A stretch of DNA of 64,000 bases from Dallia pectoralis (taxonomy: Eukaryota; Chordata; Actinopteri; Esociformes; Umbridae), in the NCBI GenBank assembly GCA_029465975.1, contig CM055737.1, forward strand, positions 19,245,502 to 19,309,501, read 5' to 3'. The notes beneath the pieces are model-generated. The model ran no database searches. It was not told where the DNA came from and saw only the letters and a list, made by a program, of their open reading frames with translations. Shown here in pieces: positions 21,477 through 35,613 of the stretch (the first letter of the stretch is position 1; the number at the start of each line of letters is the position of its first letter). A program made the translations under genes and the position numbers.

Positions 21477-24400
21477 TGCTTACAACACTAGATATTTCCA
21501 GGCGGTCTCCCATCCAAGTACTAACCAAGCCCGACCCTGTTTGGCTTTTCCGAGATCAGGCGTTTTCAGGGTGGTGTGGCCGTAGCTATTAGAACAGTTG
21601 AAAATACAGCTGTTATTGATTTCTTCACTGCATAATTAACTTTTTGATTGATTGTTTCTTCCCGCCATGAAAATAACAAAAATGCTTACAACACTAGATA
21701 TTCCTAGGCGGTCTCCCATCCAAGTACTAACCAAGCCCGAACCCTGTTTGGATCAGAGATCGGGCGTTTTCAGGGTGGTGTGGCCGTAAGCTATTAGACA
21801 AGTTGAAATTACAGCTCTTATTGATTTCTTCACTGCATAATTAACTTTTTGATTGATTGTTTCTTCCCGCCAAGAAAATAACAAAATGCTTACAACACTA
21901 GATATTCCCAGGCGGTCTCCCATCCAAGTACTAACCAAGCCCAACACTGCTTGGCTTCCGAGATCAGACGAGATCGGGCGTTTTCAGGGTGGTGTGGCCG
22001 TAAGCTATTAGAAGAGTTGAAATTACAGCTCTTATTGATTTCTTCACTGCATAATTAACTTTTTGATTGATTGTTTCTTCCCGCCAAGAAAATAACAAAA
22101 TGCTTACAACACTAGATATTCCCAGGCGGTCTCCCATCCAAGTACTAACCAAGCCCAACCCTGCTTGGCTTCCGAGATCAGGGATTGGGCGTTTTCAGGG
22201 TGGTGTGGCCGTAAGCTATTAGAAAGTTGAAATTACAGCTGTTATTGATTTCTTCACTGCATAATTAACTTTTTGATTGATTGTTTCTTCCCGCCATGAA
22301 AATAACAAAATGCTTACAACACTAGATATTCCTAGGCGGTCTCCCATCCAAGTACTAACCAAGCCCAACCCTGCTTGGCTTCCATCAGAGATCGGGCGTT
22401 TTCAGGGTGGTGTGGCCGTAAGCTATTAGAACATTTGAAATTACAGCTCTTATTGATTTTTCACTGCATAATTAACTTTTTGATTGATTGTTTCTTCCCG
22501 CCATGAAAATAACAAAATGCTTACAACACTAGATATTCCTAGGCGGTCTCCCATCCAAGTACTAACCAAGCCCGACCCTGCTTGGCTTCCGACATCAGAC
22601 GAGATCGGGCGTTTTCAGGGTGGTGTGGCCGTAAGCTATTAGAAAGTTGAAATTACAGCTCTTATTGATTTCTTCACTGCATAATTAACTTTTTGATTGT
22701 TTGTTTCTTCCCGCCAAGAAAATAACAAAATGCTTACAACACTAGATATTTCCAGGCGGTCTCCCATCCAAGTACTAACCAAGCCCGACCCTGTTTGGTT
22801 TCCGAGATCAGGCGTTTTCAGGGTGGTGTGGCCGTAGGGTATTAGACAAGTTGAAATTACAGCTCTTATTGATTTCTTCACTGCATAATTCACTTTTTGA
22901 TTGATTGTTTCTTCCCGCCATGAAAATAACAAAATGCTTACAACACTAGATATTCCCAGGCGGTCTCCCATCCAAGTACTAACCAAGCCCAACCCTGCTT
23001 GGCTTCCGAGATCAGACGAGATCGGGCGTTTTCAGGGTGGTGTGGCTGTAAGCTATTAGAAGAGTTGAAATTACAGCTGTTATTGATTTCTTCACTGCAT
23101 AATTAACTTTTTGATAGATTGTTTCTTCCCGCCAAGAAAATAACAAAATGCTTACAACACTAGATATTCCCAGGCGGTCGCCTATCCAAGTACTAACCAA
23201 GCCCGACCCTGCTTGGCTTCCGAGATCAGACGAGATCGGGCGTTTTCAGGGTGGTGTGGCCGTAAGCGATAAGACAAGTTGAAATTACAGCTCTTATTGA
23301 TTTCTTCACTGCATAATTAACTTTTGATTGTTTGTTTCTTCCTGCCAAGAAAATAACAAAATGCTTACAACACTAGATATTTCCTAGGCGGTCTCCCATC
23401 CAAGTACTAACCAAGCCCAACCCGGTTTGGCTTCCGAGATCAGGCGTTTTCAGGGTGGTGTGGCCGTAGGCTATTAGAACATTTGAAAATACAGCTGTTA
23501 TTGATTTCTTCACTGCATAATTAACTTTTTGATTGATTGTTTCTTCCCGCCAAGAAAATAACAAAATGCTTACAACACTAGATATTCCCAGGCGGTCTCC
23601 CATCCAAGCCCAAGCCCTGACCATGGCTTCCGAGATCAGACGAGATCGGGCGTTTTCAGGGTGGTGTGGCCGTAAGCTATTAGAAGAGTTGAAATTACAG
23701 CTGTTATTGATTTCTTCACTGCATAATTAACTTTTTGATTGATTGTTTCTTCCCGCCAAGAAAATAACAAAATGCTTACAACACTAGATATTCCTAGGCG
23801 GTCTCCCATCCAAGTACTAACCAAGCCCGACCATGTTTGGCTTCCGAGATCGGGCGTTTTCAGGGTGGTGTGGCCGTAAGCTATTAGAAAAGTTGAAATT
23901 ACAGCTCTTATTGATTTCTTCACTGCATAATTAACTTTTTGATTGATTGTTTCTTCCCGCCAAGAAAAAACATAATGCTTACAACACTAGATATTCCCAG
24001 GCGGTGTCCCATCCAAGTACTAACCAAGCCCAACCATGTTTGGCTTCCGAGATCAAGAGATCGGGCGTTTTCAGGGTGGTGTGGCCGTAAGCTATTCGAA
24101 AAGTTGAAATTACAGCTGTTATTGATTTTTTCACTGCATAATTAACTTTTTGATTGATTGTTTCTTCCCGCCAAGAAAATAACAAAATGCTTACAACACT
24201 AGATATTTCCAGGCGGTCTCCCATCCAAGTACTAACCAAGCCCGACCCTGTTTGGTTTCCGAGATCAGACGAGATCAGGCGTTTTCAGGGTGGTGTGGCC
24301 GTAAGCTATTAGAAGAGTTGAAATTACAGCTCTTATTGATTTCTTCAATGCATAATTAACTTTTTGATTGATTGTTTCTTCCCGCCAAGAAAATAACAAA

Positions 24401-25865
24401 ATGCTTACAACACTAGATATTCCTAGGCGGTCTCCCATCCAAGTACTAACCAAGCCCAACCATGTTTGGCTTCCGAGATCGGGCGTTTTCAGGGTGGTGT
24501 GGCCGTAAGCTATTGAAAAGTTGAAATTACAGCTCTTATTGATTTCTTCACTGCATAATTAACTTTTTGATTGATTGTTTCTTCCCGCCATGAAAATAAC
24601 AAAATGCTTACAACACTAGATATTCCTAGGCGGTCTCCCATCCAAGTACTATCCAAGCCCAACTCTGCTTGGCTTCCGAGATCAGACGAGATCGGGCGTT
24701 TTCAGGGTGGTCTGGCCGTAAGCGATTAGAAGAGTTGATATTACAGCTCTTATTGATTTCTTCACTGCATAATTAACTTTTTGATTGATTGTTTCTTCCC
24801 GCCAAGAAAATAACAAAATGCTTACAACACTAGATATTTCCAGGCGGTCTCCCATCCAAGTACTAACCAAGCCCGACCCGGTTTGGTTTCCGAGATCAGG
24901 CGGGCGTTTTCAGGGTGGTGTGGCCGTAGGGTATTAGAACATTTGAAAATACAGCTCTTATTGATTTCTTCACTGCATAATTAACTTTTTGATTGATTGT
25001 TTCTTCCCGCCAAGAAAATAACAAAATGCTTACAACACTAGATATTCCTAGGCGGTCTCCCATCCAAGTACTAACCAAGCCCGACCCTGCTTGGCTTCCG
25101 AGATCAGATGAGATCAGGCGTTTTCAGGGTGGTGTGGCCGTAAGCTATTAGAAAAGTTGAAATTACAGCTCTTATTGATTTCTTCACTGCATAATTAACT
25201 TTTGATTGATTGTTTCTTCCCGCCAAGAAAATAACAAAATGCTTACAACACTAGATATTCCTAGGCGGTCTCCCATCCAAGTACTAACCAAGCCCGACCT
25301 GCTTGGCTTCCGAGATCAGACGAGATCGGGCGTTTTCAGGGTGGTGTGGCCGTAAGCTATTAGAAAAGTTGAAATTACAGCTCTTAATGATTTCTTCACT
25401 GCATAATTAACTTTTTGATTGATTGTTTCTTCCCGCCATGAAAATAACAAAATGCTTACAACACTAGATATTTCCTAGGCGGTCTCCCATCCAAGTACTA
25501 ACCAAGCCCAACCATGTTTGGCTTCCAAGATCAGGCGTTTTCAGGGTGGTGTGGCCGTAAGCTATTAGAAAAGTTGAAATTACAGCTCTTATTGATTTCT
25601 TCACTGCATAATTAACTTTTTGATTGATTGTTTCTTCCCGCCAAGAAAATAACAAAATGCTTACAACACTAGATATTCCCAGGCGGTCTCCCATCCAAGT
25701 ACTAACCAAGCCCAACCCTGTTTTCCGAGATCAGACGAGATCAGGCGTTTTCAGGGTGTGTGGCCGTAGAGTATTAGAAATTTGAAAATACAGCTGTTAT
25801 TGATTTCTTCACTGCATAATTAACTTTTTGATTGATTGTTTCTTCCCGCCAAGAAAATAACATAA
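21477..25865 (-). rRNA. 5S rRNA genes, array 2 block A (21 copies)
   Basis: Left ends, full length: 21887, 22518, 22935, 23149, 24188, 24605, 25027, 25240. D10: 21477, 22731, 23362, 23773, 24402, 25453. Other indels: 21683, 22101, 22311, 23567 (lacks ACTAACC plus further changes near the A box), 23976, 24819, 25658. The first 4 kb after the gap is the most heterogeneous part of array 2 in length (98-120 nt classes mixed). Confidence 0.92.
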
Positions 25866-28800
25866 TGCTTACAACACTAGATATTCCCAGGCGGTCTCCC
25901 ATCCAAGTACTAACCAAGCCCAACCCTGCTTGGCTTCCGAGATCAGACGAGATCGGGCGTTTTCAGGGTGGTGTGGCCGTATGCTATTAGACAAGTTGAA
26001 ATTACAGCTCTTATTGTTTTCTTCACTGCATAATTCACTTTTTGATTGATTGTTTCTTCCCGCCAAGAAAATAACATAATGCTTACAACACTAGATATTC
26101 CTAGGCGGTCTCCCATCCTAGTACTAACCAAGCCCGACCATGCTTGGCTTCCGAAATCAGACGAGATCGGGCGTTTTCAGGGTGGTGTGGCCGTAAGCTA
26201 TTAGAAAAGTTGAAATTTCAGCTCTTATTGATTTCTTCACGTCATAATTAACTTTTTGATTGATTGTTTCTTCCCGCCATGAAAATAACAAAATGCTTAC
26301 AACACTAGATATTCCTAGGCGGTCTCCCATCCAAGTACTAACCAAGCCCAACCCTGCTTGGCTTCCGAGATCAGACGAGATCGGGCGTTTTCAGGGTGGT
26401 GTGGCCGTAAGCTATTAGAAAAGTTGAAATTACAGCTCTTATTGATTTCTTCACTGCATAATTAACTTTATGATTGATTGTTTCTTCCCGCCATGAAAAT
26501 AACGAAATGCTTACAACACTAGATATTACTAGGCGGTCTCCCATCCAAGTACTAACCAAGCCCGACCCTGTTTGGTTTCCGAGATCGGGCGTTTTCAGGG
26601 TGGTGTGGCCGTAAGCTATTAGAAAAGTTGAAATTACAGCTCTTATTGATTTTTTCACTGCATAATTAACTTTTTGATAGTTTGTTTCTTCCCGCCAAGA
26701 AAATAACAAAATGCTTACAACACTAGATATTTCCAGGCGGTCTTCCATCCAAGTAATAACCAAGCCCGACCCTGTTTGGTTTCCGAGATCAGGCGTTTTC
26801 AGGGTGGTGTGGCCGTAGGGTATTAGAACATTTGAAAATACAGCTGTTATTGATTTCTTCACTGCATAATTAACTTTTTGATTGATTGTTTCTTCCCGCC
26901 AAGAAAATAACATAATGCTTACAACACTAGATATTCCCAGGCGGTCTCCCATCCAAGTACTAACCAAGCCCAACCCTGCTTGGCTTCCGAGATCAGACGA
27001 GATCGGGCGTTTTCAGGGTGGTGTGGCCGTAAGCTATTAGACAAGTTGAAATTACAGCTCTTATTGATTTCTTCACTGCATAATTAACTTTTTGATTGAT
27101 TGTTTCTTCCCGCCATGAAAATAACAAAATGCTTACAACACTAGATATTCCCAGGCGGTCTCCCATCCAAGCACTAACCAAGCCCAACCCTGCTTGGCTT
27201 CCGAGATCAGACGAGATCGGGCGTTTTCAGGGAGGTGTGGCCATAAGCTATTAGAAAAGTTGAAATTACAGCTCTTATTGATTTCTTCACTGCATAATTA
27301 ACTTTTTGATTGATTGTTTCTTCCCGCCATGAAAATAACAAAATGCTTACAACACTAGATATTCCTAGGCGGTCTCCCATCCAAGTACTAACCAAGCCCG
27401 ACCCTGTTTGGCTTCCGAGATCGGTCGTTTTCAGGGTGGTGTGGCCGTAAGCTATTAGAAGAGTTGAAATTACAGCTGTTATTGATTTCTTCACTGCATA
27501 ATTAACTTTTTGATAGATTGTTTATTCCCGCCAAGAAAATAACAAAATGCTTACAACACTAGATATTTCCAGGCGGTCTTCCATCCAAGTAATAACCAAG
27601 CCCGACCCTGTTTGGTTTCCGAGATCAGGCGTTTTCAGGGTGGTGTGGCCGTAGGGTATTAGAACATTTGAAAATACAGCTGTTATTGATTTCTTCACTG
27701 CATAATTAACTTTTTGATTGATTGTTTCTTCCCGCCAAGAAAATAACATAATGCTTACAACACTAGATATTCCCAGGCGGTCTCCCATCCAAGTACTAAC
27801 CAAGCCCGACCATGTTTGGCTTCCGAGATCGGGCGTTTTCAGGGTGGTGTGGCCGTAAGCGATAAGACAAGTTGAAATTACAGCTCTTATTGATTTCTTC
27901 ACTACATAATTACCTTTTTGATTGATTGTTTCTTCCCGCCATGAAAATAACAAAATGCTTACAACACTAGATATTCCTAGGCGGTCTCCCATCCAAGTAC
28001 TAACCAAGCCCAACTCTGCTTGGCTTCCGAGATCAGACGAGATCGGGCGTTTTCAGGGGGGTGTGGCCGTAAGCTAATAGAAAAGTTGAAATTACAGCTC
28101 TTATTGATTTCTTCACTGCATATTTAACTTTTTGATTGATTGTTTCCTCCCGCCAAGAAAATAACAAAATGCTTACAACACTAGATATTCCTAGGCGGTC
28201 TCCCATCCAAGTACTAACCAAGCCCGACCATGCTTGGCTTCCGAAATCAGACGAGATCGGGCGTTTTCAGGGTGGTGTGGCCGTAAGCTATTAGAAAAGT
28301 TGAAATTTCAGCTCTTATTGATTTCTTCACTGCATAATTAACTTTTTGATTGATTGTTTCTTCCCGCCATGAAAATAACAAAATGCTTACAACACTAGAT
28401 ATTCCTAGGCGGTCTCCCATCCAAGTACTAACCAAGCCCGACCCTGTTTGGCTTCCGAGATCGGTCGTTTTCAGGGTGGTGTGGCCGTAAGCTATTAGAA
28501 GAGTTGAAATTACAGCTGTTATTGATTTCTTCACTGCATAATTAACTTTTTGATAGATTGTTTCTTCCCGCCAAGAAAATAACAAAATGCTTACAACACT
28601 AGATATTCCTAGGCGGTCGCCTATCCAAGTACTAACCAAGCCCGACCCTGCTTGGCTTCCGAGATCAGACGAGATCGGGCGTTTTCAGGGTGGTGTGGCC
28701 GTAAGCGATAAGACAAGTTGAAATTACAGCTCTTATTGATTTCTTCACTGCATAATTAAGTTTTTGATTGATTGTTTCTTCCCGCCATGAAAATAACAAA

Positions 28801-29015
28801 ATGCTTACAACACTAGATATTCCTAGGCGGTCTCCCATCCAAGTACTAACCAAGCCCAACCCTGCTTGGATTCCGACATCAGACGAGATCAGGCGTTTTC
28901 AGGGTGGTGTGGCCGTAAGCTATTAGAAAAGTTGAAATTACAGCTCTTATTGATTTCTTCACTGCATAATTAACTTTTTGATTGTTTGTTTCTTCCCGCC
29001 AAGAAAATAACAAAA

Positions 29016-29113
29016 TGCTTACAACACTAGATATTTCCAGGCGGTCTCCCATCCAAGTACGACCCTGTTTGGTTTCCGAGATCAGGCGTTTTCAGGGTGG
29101 TGTGGCCGTAGGG
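29016..29113 (-). pseudogene. 98-nt 5S remnant, two deletions
   Basis: Lacks 10 nt in loop C and 11 nt between the A box and IE (genomic strand reads CCAAGTACGACCCTG). Also has the CCCTAC-type 5' end. Promoter spacing is destroyed. Confidence 0.85.
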
Positions 29114-30064
29114 TATTAGAACATTTGAAAATACAGCTGTTATTGATTTCTTCACTGCATAATTAACTTTTTGATTGATTGTTTCTTCCCGCCAAGAAAA
29201 TAACAAAATGCTTACAACACTAGATATTCCTAGGCGGTCTCCCATCCAAGTACTAACCAAGCCCGAGCCTGCTTGGCTTCCGTGATCAGACGAGATCGGG
29301 CGTTTTCAGGGTGGTGTGGCCGTAAGCTATTAGACATGTTGAAATTACAGCTCTTATTGATTTCTTCACTGCATAATTAACTTTTTGATTGATTGTTTCT
29401 TCCCGCCATGAAAATAACAAAATGCTTACAACACTAGATATTCCCAGGCGGTCTCCCATCCAAGTACTAACCAAGCCCAACCCTGCTTGGCTTCCGAGAT
29501 CAGACGAGATCGGTCGTTTTCAGGGTGGTGTGGCCGTAAGCTATTAGAAGAGTTGAAATTACAGCTGTTATTGATTTCTTCACTGCATAATTAACTTTTT
29601 GATAGATTGTTTCTTCCCGCCAAGAAAATAACAAAATGCTTACAACACTAGATATTCCTAGGCGGTCGCCTATCCAAGTACTAACCAAGCCCGACCCTGC
29701 TTGGCTTCCGAGATCAGACGAGATCGGGCGTTTTCAGGGTGGTGTGGCCGTAAGCGATAAGACAACTTGAAATTACAGCTCTTATTGATTTCTTCACTGC
29801 ATAATTAACTTTATGATTGATTGTTTCTTCCCGCCATGAAAATAACAAAATGCTTACAACACTAGATATTCCTAGGGGGTCTCCCATCCAAGTACTAACC
29901 AAGCCCAACCCTGCTTGGCTTCCGAGATCAGACGAGATCGGGCGTTTTCAGGGAGGTGTGGCCGTAAGCTATTAGAAAAGTTGAATTTACAGCTCTTATT
30001 GATTTCTTCACTGCATAATTAACTTTTTGATTGATTGTTTCTTCCCGCCAAGAAAATAACAAAA

Positions 30065-30162
30065 TGCTTACAACACTAGATATTTCCAGGCGGTCTCCCA
30101 TCCAAGTCCGACCCTGTTTGGTTTCCGAGATCAGGCGTTTTCAGGGTGGTGTGGCCGTAGGG
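30065..30162 (-). pseudogene. 98-nt 5S remnant, partner of 29016-29113
   Basis: Same double deletion, differing by one base at the joint (CCAAGTCCGACCCTG). Shows that the broken copy was amplified with its neighbours. Confidence 0.85.
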
Positions 30163-30471
30163 TATTAGAACATTTGAAAATACAGCTGTTATTGATTTCT
30201 TCACTGCATAATTAACTTTTTGATTGATTGTTTCTTTCCGCCAAGAAAATAACAAAATGCTTACAACACTAGATATTCCTAGGCGGTCTCCCATCCAAGT
30301 ACTAACCAAGCCCGACCCTGCTTGGCTTCCGAGATCAGACGAGATCGGGCGTTTTCAGGGTGGTGTGGCCGTAAGCTATTAGAAAAGTTGAAATTACAGC
30401 TCTTATTGATTTCTTCACTGCATAATTAACTTTTTGATTGATTGTTTCTTCCCGCCAAGAAAATAACATAA

Positions 30472-33193
30472 TGCTTACAACACTAGATATTCCCAGGCGG
30501 TCTCCCATCCAAGTACTAACCAAGCCCAACCCTGCTTGGCTTCCGAGATCAGACGAGATCGGGCGTTTTCAGGGTAGTGTGGCCGTAAGCTAATAGAAAA
30601 GTTGAAATTACAGCTCTTATTGATTTCTTCACTGCATATTTAACTTTTTGATTGATTGTTTCCTCCCGCCAAGAAAATAACAAAATGCTTACAACACTAG
30701 ATATTCCTAGGCGGTCTCCCATCCAAGTACTAACCAAGCCCGACCATGCTTGGCTTCCGAGATCAGACGAGATCGGGCGTTTTCAGGGTGGTGTGGCCAT
30801 AAGCTATTAGAAAAGTTGAAATTACAGCTCTTATTGATTTCTTCACGTCATAATTAACTTTTTGATTGATTGTTTCTTCCCGCCATGAAAATAACAAAAT
30901 GCTTACAACACTAGATATTCCTAGGCGGTCTCCCATCCAAGTACTAACCAAGCCCGACCCTGTTTGGCTTCCGAGATCGGGCGTTTTCAGGGTGGTGTGG
31001 CCGTAAGCTATTAGAAGAGTTGAAATTACAGCTGTTATTGATTTCTTCACTGCATAATTAACTTTTTGATAGATTGTTTATTCCCGCCAAGAAAATAACA
31101 AAATGCTTACAACACTAGATATTCCTAGGCGGTCGCCTATCCAAGTACTAACCAAGCCCGACCCTGCTTGGCTTCCGAGATCGGGCGTTTTCAGGGTGGT
31201 GTGGCCATAAGCTATTAGAAGAGTTGAAATTACAGCTGTTATTGATTTCTTCACTGCATAATTAACTTTTGGATAGATTGTTTCTTCCCGCCAAGAAAAT
31301 AACAAAATGCTTACAACACTAGATATTTCCAGGCGGTCTCCCATCCAAGTACTAACCAAGCCCGACCCTGCTTGGTTTCCGAGATCAGGCGTTTTCAGGG
31401 TGGTGTGGCCGTAGGGTATTAGAACATTTGAAAATACAGCTGTTATTGATTTCTTCACTGCATAATTAACTTTTTGATTGATTGTTTCTTCCCGCCATGA
31501 AAATAATAAAATGCTTACAACACTAGATATTCCTAGGCGGTCTCCCATCCAAGTACTAACCAAGCCCAACCCTGCTTGGTTTCCGAGATCAGACGAGATC
31601 GGGCGTTTTCAGGGTGGTGTGGCCGTAAGCTATTAGAAGAGTTGAAATTACAGCTGTTATTGATTTCTTCACTGCATAATTAACTTTTTGATAGATTGTT
31701 TGTTCCCGCCAAGAAAATAACAAAATGCTTACAACACTAGATATTCCTAGGCGGTCGCCTATCCAAGTACTAACCAAGCCCGACCCTGCTTGGCTTCCGA
31801 GATCAGACGAGATCGGGCGTTTTCAGGGTAGTGTGGCCGTAAGCTATTAGACAAGTTGAAATTACAGCTCTTATTGATTTCTTCACTGCATAATTACCTT
31901 TTTGATTGATTGTTTCTTCCCGCCATGAAAATAACAAAATGCTTACAACACTAGATATTCCTAGGCGGTCTCCGATCCAAGTACTAACCAAGCCCAACTC
32001 TGCTTGGCTTCCGAGATCAGACGAGATCGGGCGTTTTCAGGGTGGTGTGGCCGTAAGCTAATAGAAAAGTTGAAATTACAGCTCTTATTGATTTCTTCAC
32101 TGCATATTTAACTTTTTGATTGATTGTTTCCTCCCGCCAAGAAAATAACAAAATGCTTACAACACTAGATATTCCTAGGCGGTCTCCCATCCAAGTACTA
32201 ACCAAGCCCGACCATGCTTGGCTTCCGAGATCAGACGAGATCGGGCGTTTTCAGGGTGGTGTGGCCATAAGCTATTAGAAAAGTTGAAATTACAGCTCTT
32301 ATTGATTTCTTCACGTCATAATTAACTTTTTGATTGATTGTTTCTTCCCGCCATGAAAATAACAAAATGCTTACAACACTAGATATTCCTAGGCGGTCTC
32401 CCATCCAAGTACTAACCAAGCCCGACCCTGTTTGGCTTCCGAGATCGGGCGTTTTCAGGGTGGTGTGGCCGTAAGCTATTAGAAGAGTTGAAATTACAGC
32501 TGTTATTGATTTCTTCACTGCATAATTAACTTTTTGATAGATTGTTTATTCCCGCCAAGAAAATAACAAAATGCTTACAACACTAGATATTCCTAGGCGG
32601 TCGCCTATCCAAGTACTAACCAAGCCCGACCCTGCTTGGCTTCCGAGATCGGGCGTTTTCAGGGTGGTGTGGCCATAAGCAATTAGAAGAGTTGAAATTA
32701 CAGCTGTTATTGATTTCTTCACTGCATAATTAACTTTTGGATAGATTGTTTCTTCCCGCCAAGAAAATAACAAAATGCTTACAACACTAGATATTTCCAG
32801 GCGGTCTCCCATCCAAGTACTAACCAAGCCCGACCCTGCTTGGTTTCCGAGATCAGGCGTTTTCAGGGTGGTGTGGCCGTAGGGTATTAGAACATTTGAA
32901 AATACAGCTGTTATTGATTTCTTCACTGCATAATTAACTTTTTGATTGATTGTTTCTTCCCGCCATGAAAATAATAAAATGCTTACAACACTAGATATTC
33001 CTAGGCGGTCTCCCATCCAAGTACTAACCAAGCCCAACCCTGCTTGGTTTCCGAGATCAGACGAGATCGGGCGTTTTCAGGGTGGTGTGGCCGTAAGCTA
33101 TTAGAAGAGTTGAAATTACAGCTGTTATTGATTTCTTCACTGCATAATTAACTTTTTGATAGATTGTTTGTTCCCGCCAAGAAAATAACAAAA
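30472..33193 (-). repeat. Higher-order repeat, 1468 bp (7 units)
   Basis: Units with left ends 30472-31512 recur at 31940-32980 with a constant offset of 1468, equal to 4 x 214 + 3 x 204. Private markers agree: spacer TTTTGGATAG near 31269 and 32737, and AATAATAAAATGC near 31503 and 32971. A single-base difference (GCTATTAG against GCAATTAG) separates the copies, which argues against a simple assembly duplication. Agreement ends at the next unit, where 31726 is full length and 33194 is D10. Confidence 0.9.
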
Positions 33194-34223
33194 TGCTTAC
33201 AACACTAGATATTCCTAGGCGGTCGCCTATCCAAGTACTAACCAAGCCCGACCCTGCTTGGCTTCCGAGATCGGGCGTTTTCACGGTGGTTTGGCCGTAA
33301 GCGATAAGACAAGTTGAAATTACAGCTCTTATTGATTTCTTCACTGCATAATTAACTTTTTGATTGATTGTTTCTTCCCGCCATGAAAATAACAAAATGC
33401 TTACAACACTAGATATTCCTAGGCGGTCTCCCATCCAAGTACTAACCAAGCCCAACCCTGCTTGGCTTCCGAGAACAGACGAGATCGGGCGTTTTCAGGG
33501 TGGTGTGGCCGTAAGCTATTAGAAAAGTTGAAATTACAGCTCTTATTGATTTCTTCACTGCATAATTAACTTTTTGATTGATTGTTTCTTCCCGCCATGA
33601 AAATAACAAAATGCTTACAACACTATATATTCCTAGGCGGTCTCCCATCCAAGCACTAACCAAGCCCGACCATGTTTGGCTTCCGAGATCGGGCGTTTTC
33701 AGGGTGGTGTGGCCGTAAGCTAATAGAAAAGTTGAAATTACAGCTCTTATTGATTTCTTCACTGCATAATTAACTTTTTGATTGTTTGTTTCTTCCCGCC
33801 ATGAAAATAACAAAATGCTTACAACACTAGATATTCCTAGGCGGTCTCCCATCCAAGTACTAACCAAGCCCGACCATGTTTGGCTTCCGAGATCGGGCGT
33901 TTTCAGGGTGGTGTGGCCGTAAGCTATTAGAAAAGTTGAAATTACAGCTCTTATTGATTTCTTCACTGCATAATTAACTTTTTGATTGTTTGTTTCTTCC
34001 CGCCAAGAAAATAACAAAATGCTTACAACACTAGATATTCCCAGGCGGTCTCCCATCCAAGTACTAACCAAGCCCGACCCTGTTTGGTTTCCGAGATCAG
34101 GCGTTTTCAGGGTGGTGTGGCTGTAGGGTATTAGAACATTTGAAAATACAGCTGTTATTGATTTCTTCACTGCATAATTAACTTTTTGATTGATTGTTTC
34201 TTCCCGCCAAGAAAATAACAAAG

Positions 34224-34328
34224 TGCTTACAACACTAGATATTCCTAGGCGGTCTCCCATCCAAGTACTAACCAAGCCCGACCCTGCTTGGCTTCCGAGA
34301 TCAGACGAGATCGGGCGTTTTCAGGGTG
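34224..34328 (-). pseudogene. 5S gene truncated at its 5' end
   Basis: Normal from the 3' end up to CAGGGTG, then joined directly to the spacer at GCATAATTAAC. The first 14-15 nt of the gene and its upstream start region are lost, so the unit is only 156 bp. Helix I cannot form. Confidence 0.88.
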
Positions 34329-35613
34329 CATAATTAACTTTTTGATTGATTGTTTCTTCCCGCCATGAAAATAACAAAATGCTTACAACACTATATATTC
34401 CTAGGCGGTCTCCCATCCAAGTACTAACCAAGCCCGACCATGTTTGGCTTCCAAGATCGGGCGTTTTCAGGGTGGTGTGGCCGTAAGCTATTAGAAAAGT
34501 TGAAATTACAGCTCTTATTGATTTCTTCACTGCATAATTAACTTTTTGATTGATTGTTTCTTCCCGCCATGAAAATAACAAAATGCTTACAACACTATAT
34601 ATTCCTAGGCGGTCTCCCATCCAAGTACTAACCAAGCCCGACCATGTTTGGCTTCCAAGATCGGGCGTTTTCAGGGTGGTGTGGCCGTAAGCTATTAGAA
34701 AAGTTGAAATTACAGCTCTTATTGATTTCTTCACTGCATAATTCACTTTTTGATTGATTGTATCTTCCCGCCATGAAATTAATAAAATGCTTACAACACT
34801 AGATATTCCCAGGCGGTCTCCCATCCAAGTACTAACCAAGCCCAACCCTGCTTGGTTTCCGAGATCAGACGTTTTCAGGGTGGTGTGGCCGTAAGCTATT
34901 AGAAGAGTTGAAATTACAGCTGTTATTGATTTCTTCACTGCATAATTAACTTTTTGATAGATTGTTTCTTCCCGCCAAGAAAATAACAAAATGCTTACAA
35001 CACTAGATATTTCCAGGCGGTCTCCCATCCAAGTACTAACCAAGCCCAACCCTGCTTGGCTTCCGAGAACAGACGAGATCGGGCGTTTTCAGGGTGGTGT
35101 GGCCGTAAGCTATTAGAAAATTTGAAATTACAGCTCTTATTGATTTCTTCACTGCATAATTAACTTTTTGATTGATTGTTTCTTCCCGCCATGAAAATAA
35201 CAAAATGCTTACAACACTATATATTCCTAGGCGGTCTCCCATCCAAGTACTAACCAAGCCCGACCATGTTTGGCTTCCGAGATCGGGCGTTTTCAGGGTG
35301 GTGTGGCCGTAAGCTAATAGAAAAGTTGAAATTACAGCTCTTATTGATTTCTTCACTGCATAATTAACTTTTTGATTGTTTGTTTCTTCCCGCCATGAAA
35401 ATAACAAAATGCTTACAACACTAGATATTCCTAGGCGGTCTCCCATCCAAGTACTAACCAAGCCCGACCATGTTTGGCTTCCGAGATCGGGCGTTTTCAG
35501 GGTGGTGTGGCCGTAAGCTATTAGAAAAGTTGAAATTACAGCTCTTATTGATTTCTTCACTGCATAATTAACTTTTTGATTGATTGTTTCTTCCCGCCAA
35601 GAAAATAACATAA

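Larger units (their letters stand above)
25866..30471 (-). rRNA. 5S rRNA genes, array 2 block B (22 copies)
   Basis: Left ends, full length: 25866, 26080, 26294, 26916, 27130, 27956, 28170, 28588, 28802, 29209, 29423, 29637, 29851, 30258. D10: 26508, 26712, 27344, 27548, 27752, 28384. Copies 29016 and 30065 are 98 nt: D10 plus a further 11-nt loss in the A-box/IE region. Confidence 0.93.
28588..30685 (-). repeat. Higher-order repeat, 1049 bp x 2
   Basis: Five genes with left ends 28588, 28802, 29016, 29209 and 29423 are repeated at 29637, 29851, 30065, 30258 and 30472 (offset 1049). The rare 98-nt copy falls in the same slot in both blocks, as does the GGTCGCCTATCC loop D variant (28588, 29637). 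Confidence 0.88.
30472..34991 (-). rRNA. 5S rRNA genes, array 2 block C (22 copies)
   Basis: Left ends, full length: 30472, 30686, 31512, 31726, 31940, 32154, 32980, 33398. D10: 30900, 31104, 31308, 32368, 32572, 32776, 33194, 33612, 33816, 34020, 34380, 34584, 34788. Truncated: 34224. D10 copies dominate here. Confidence 0.93.
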
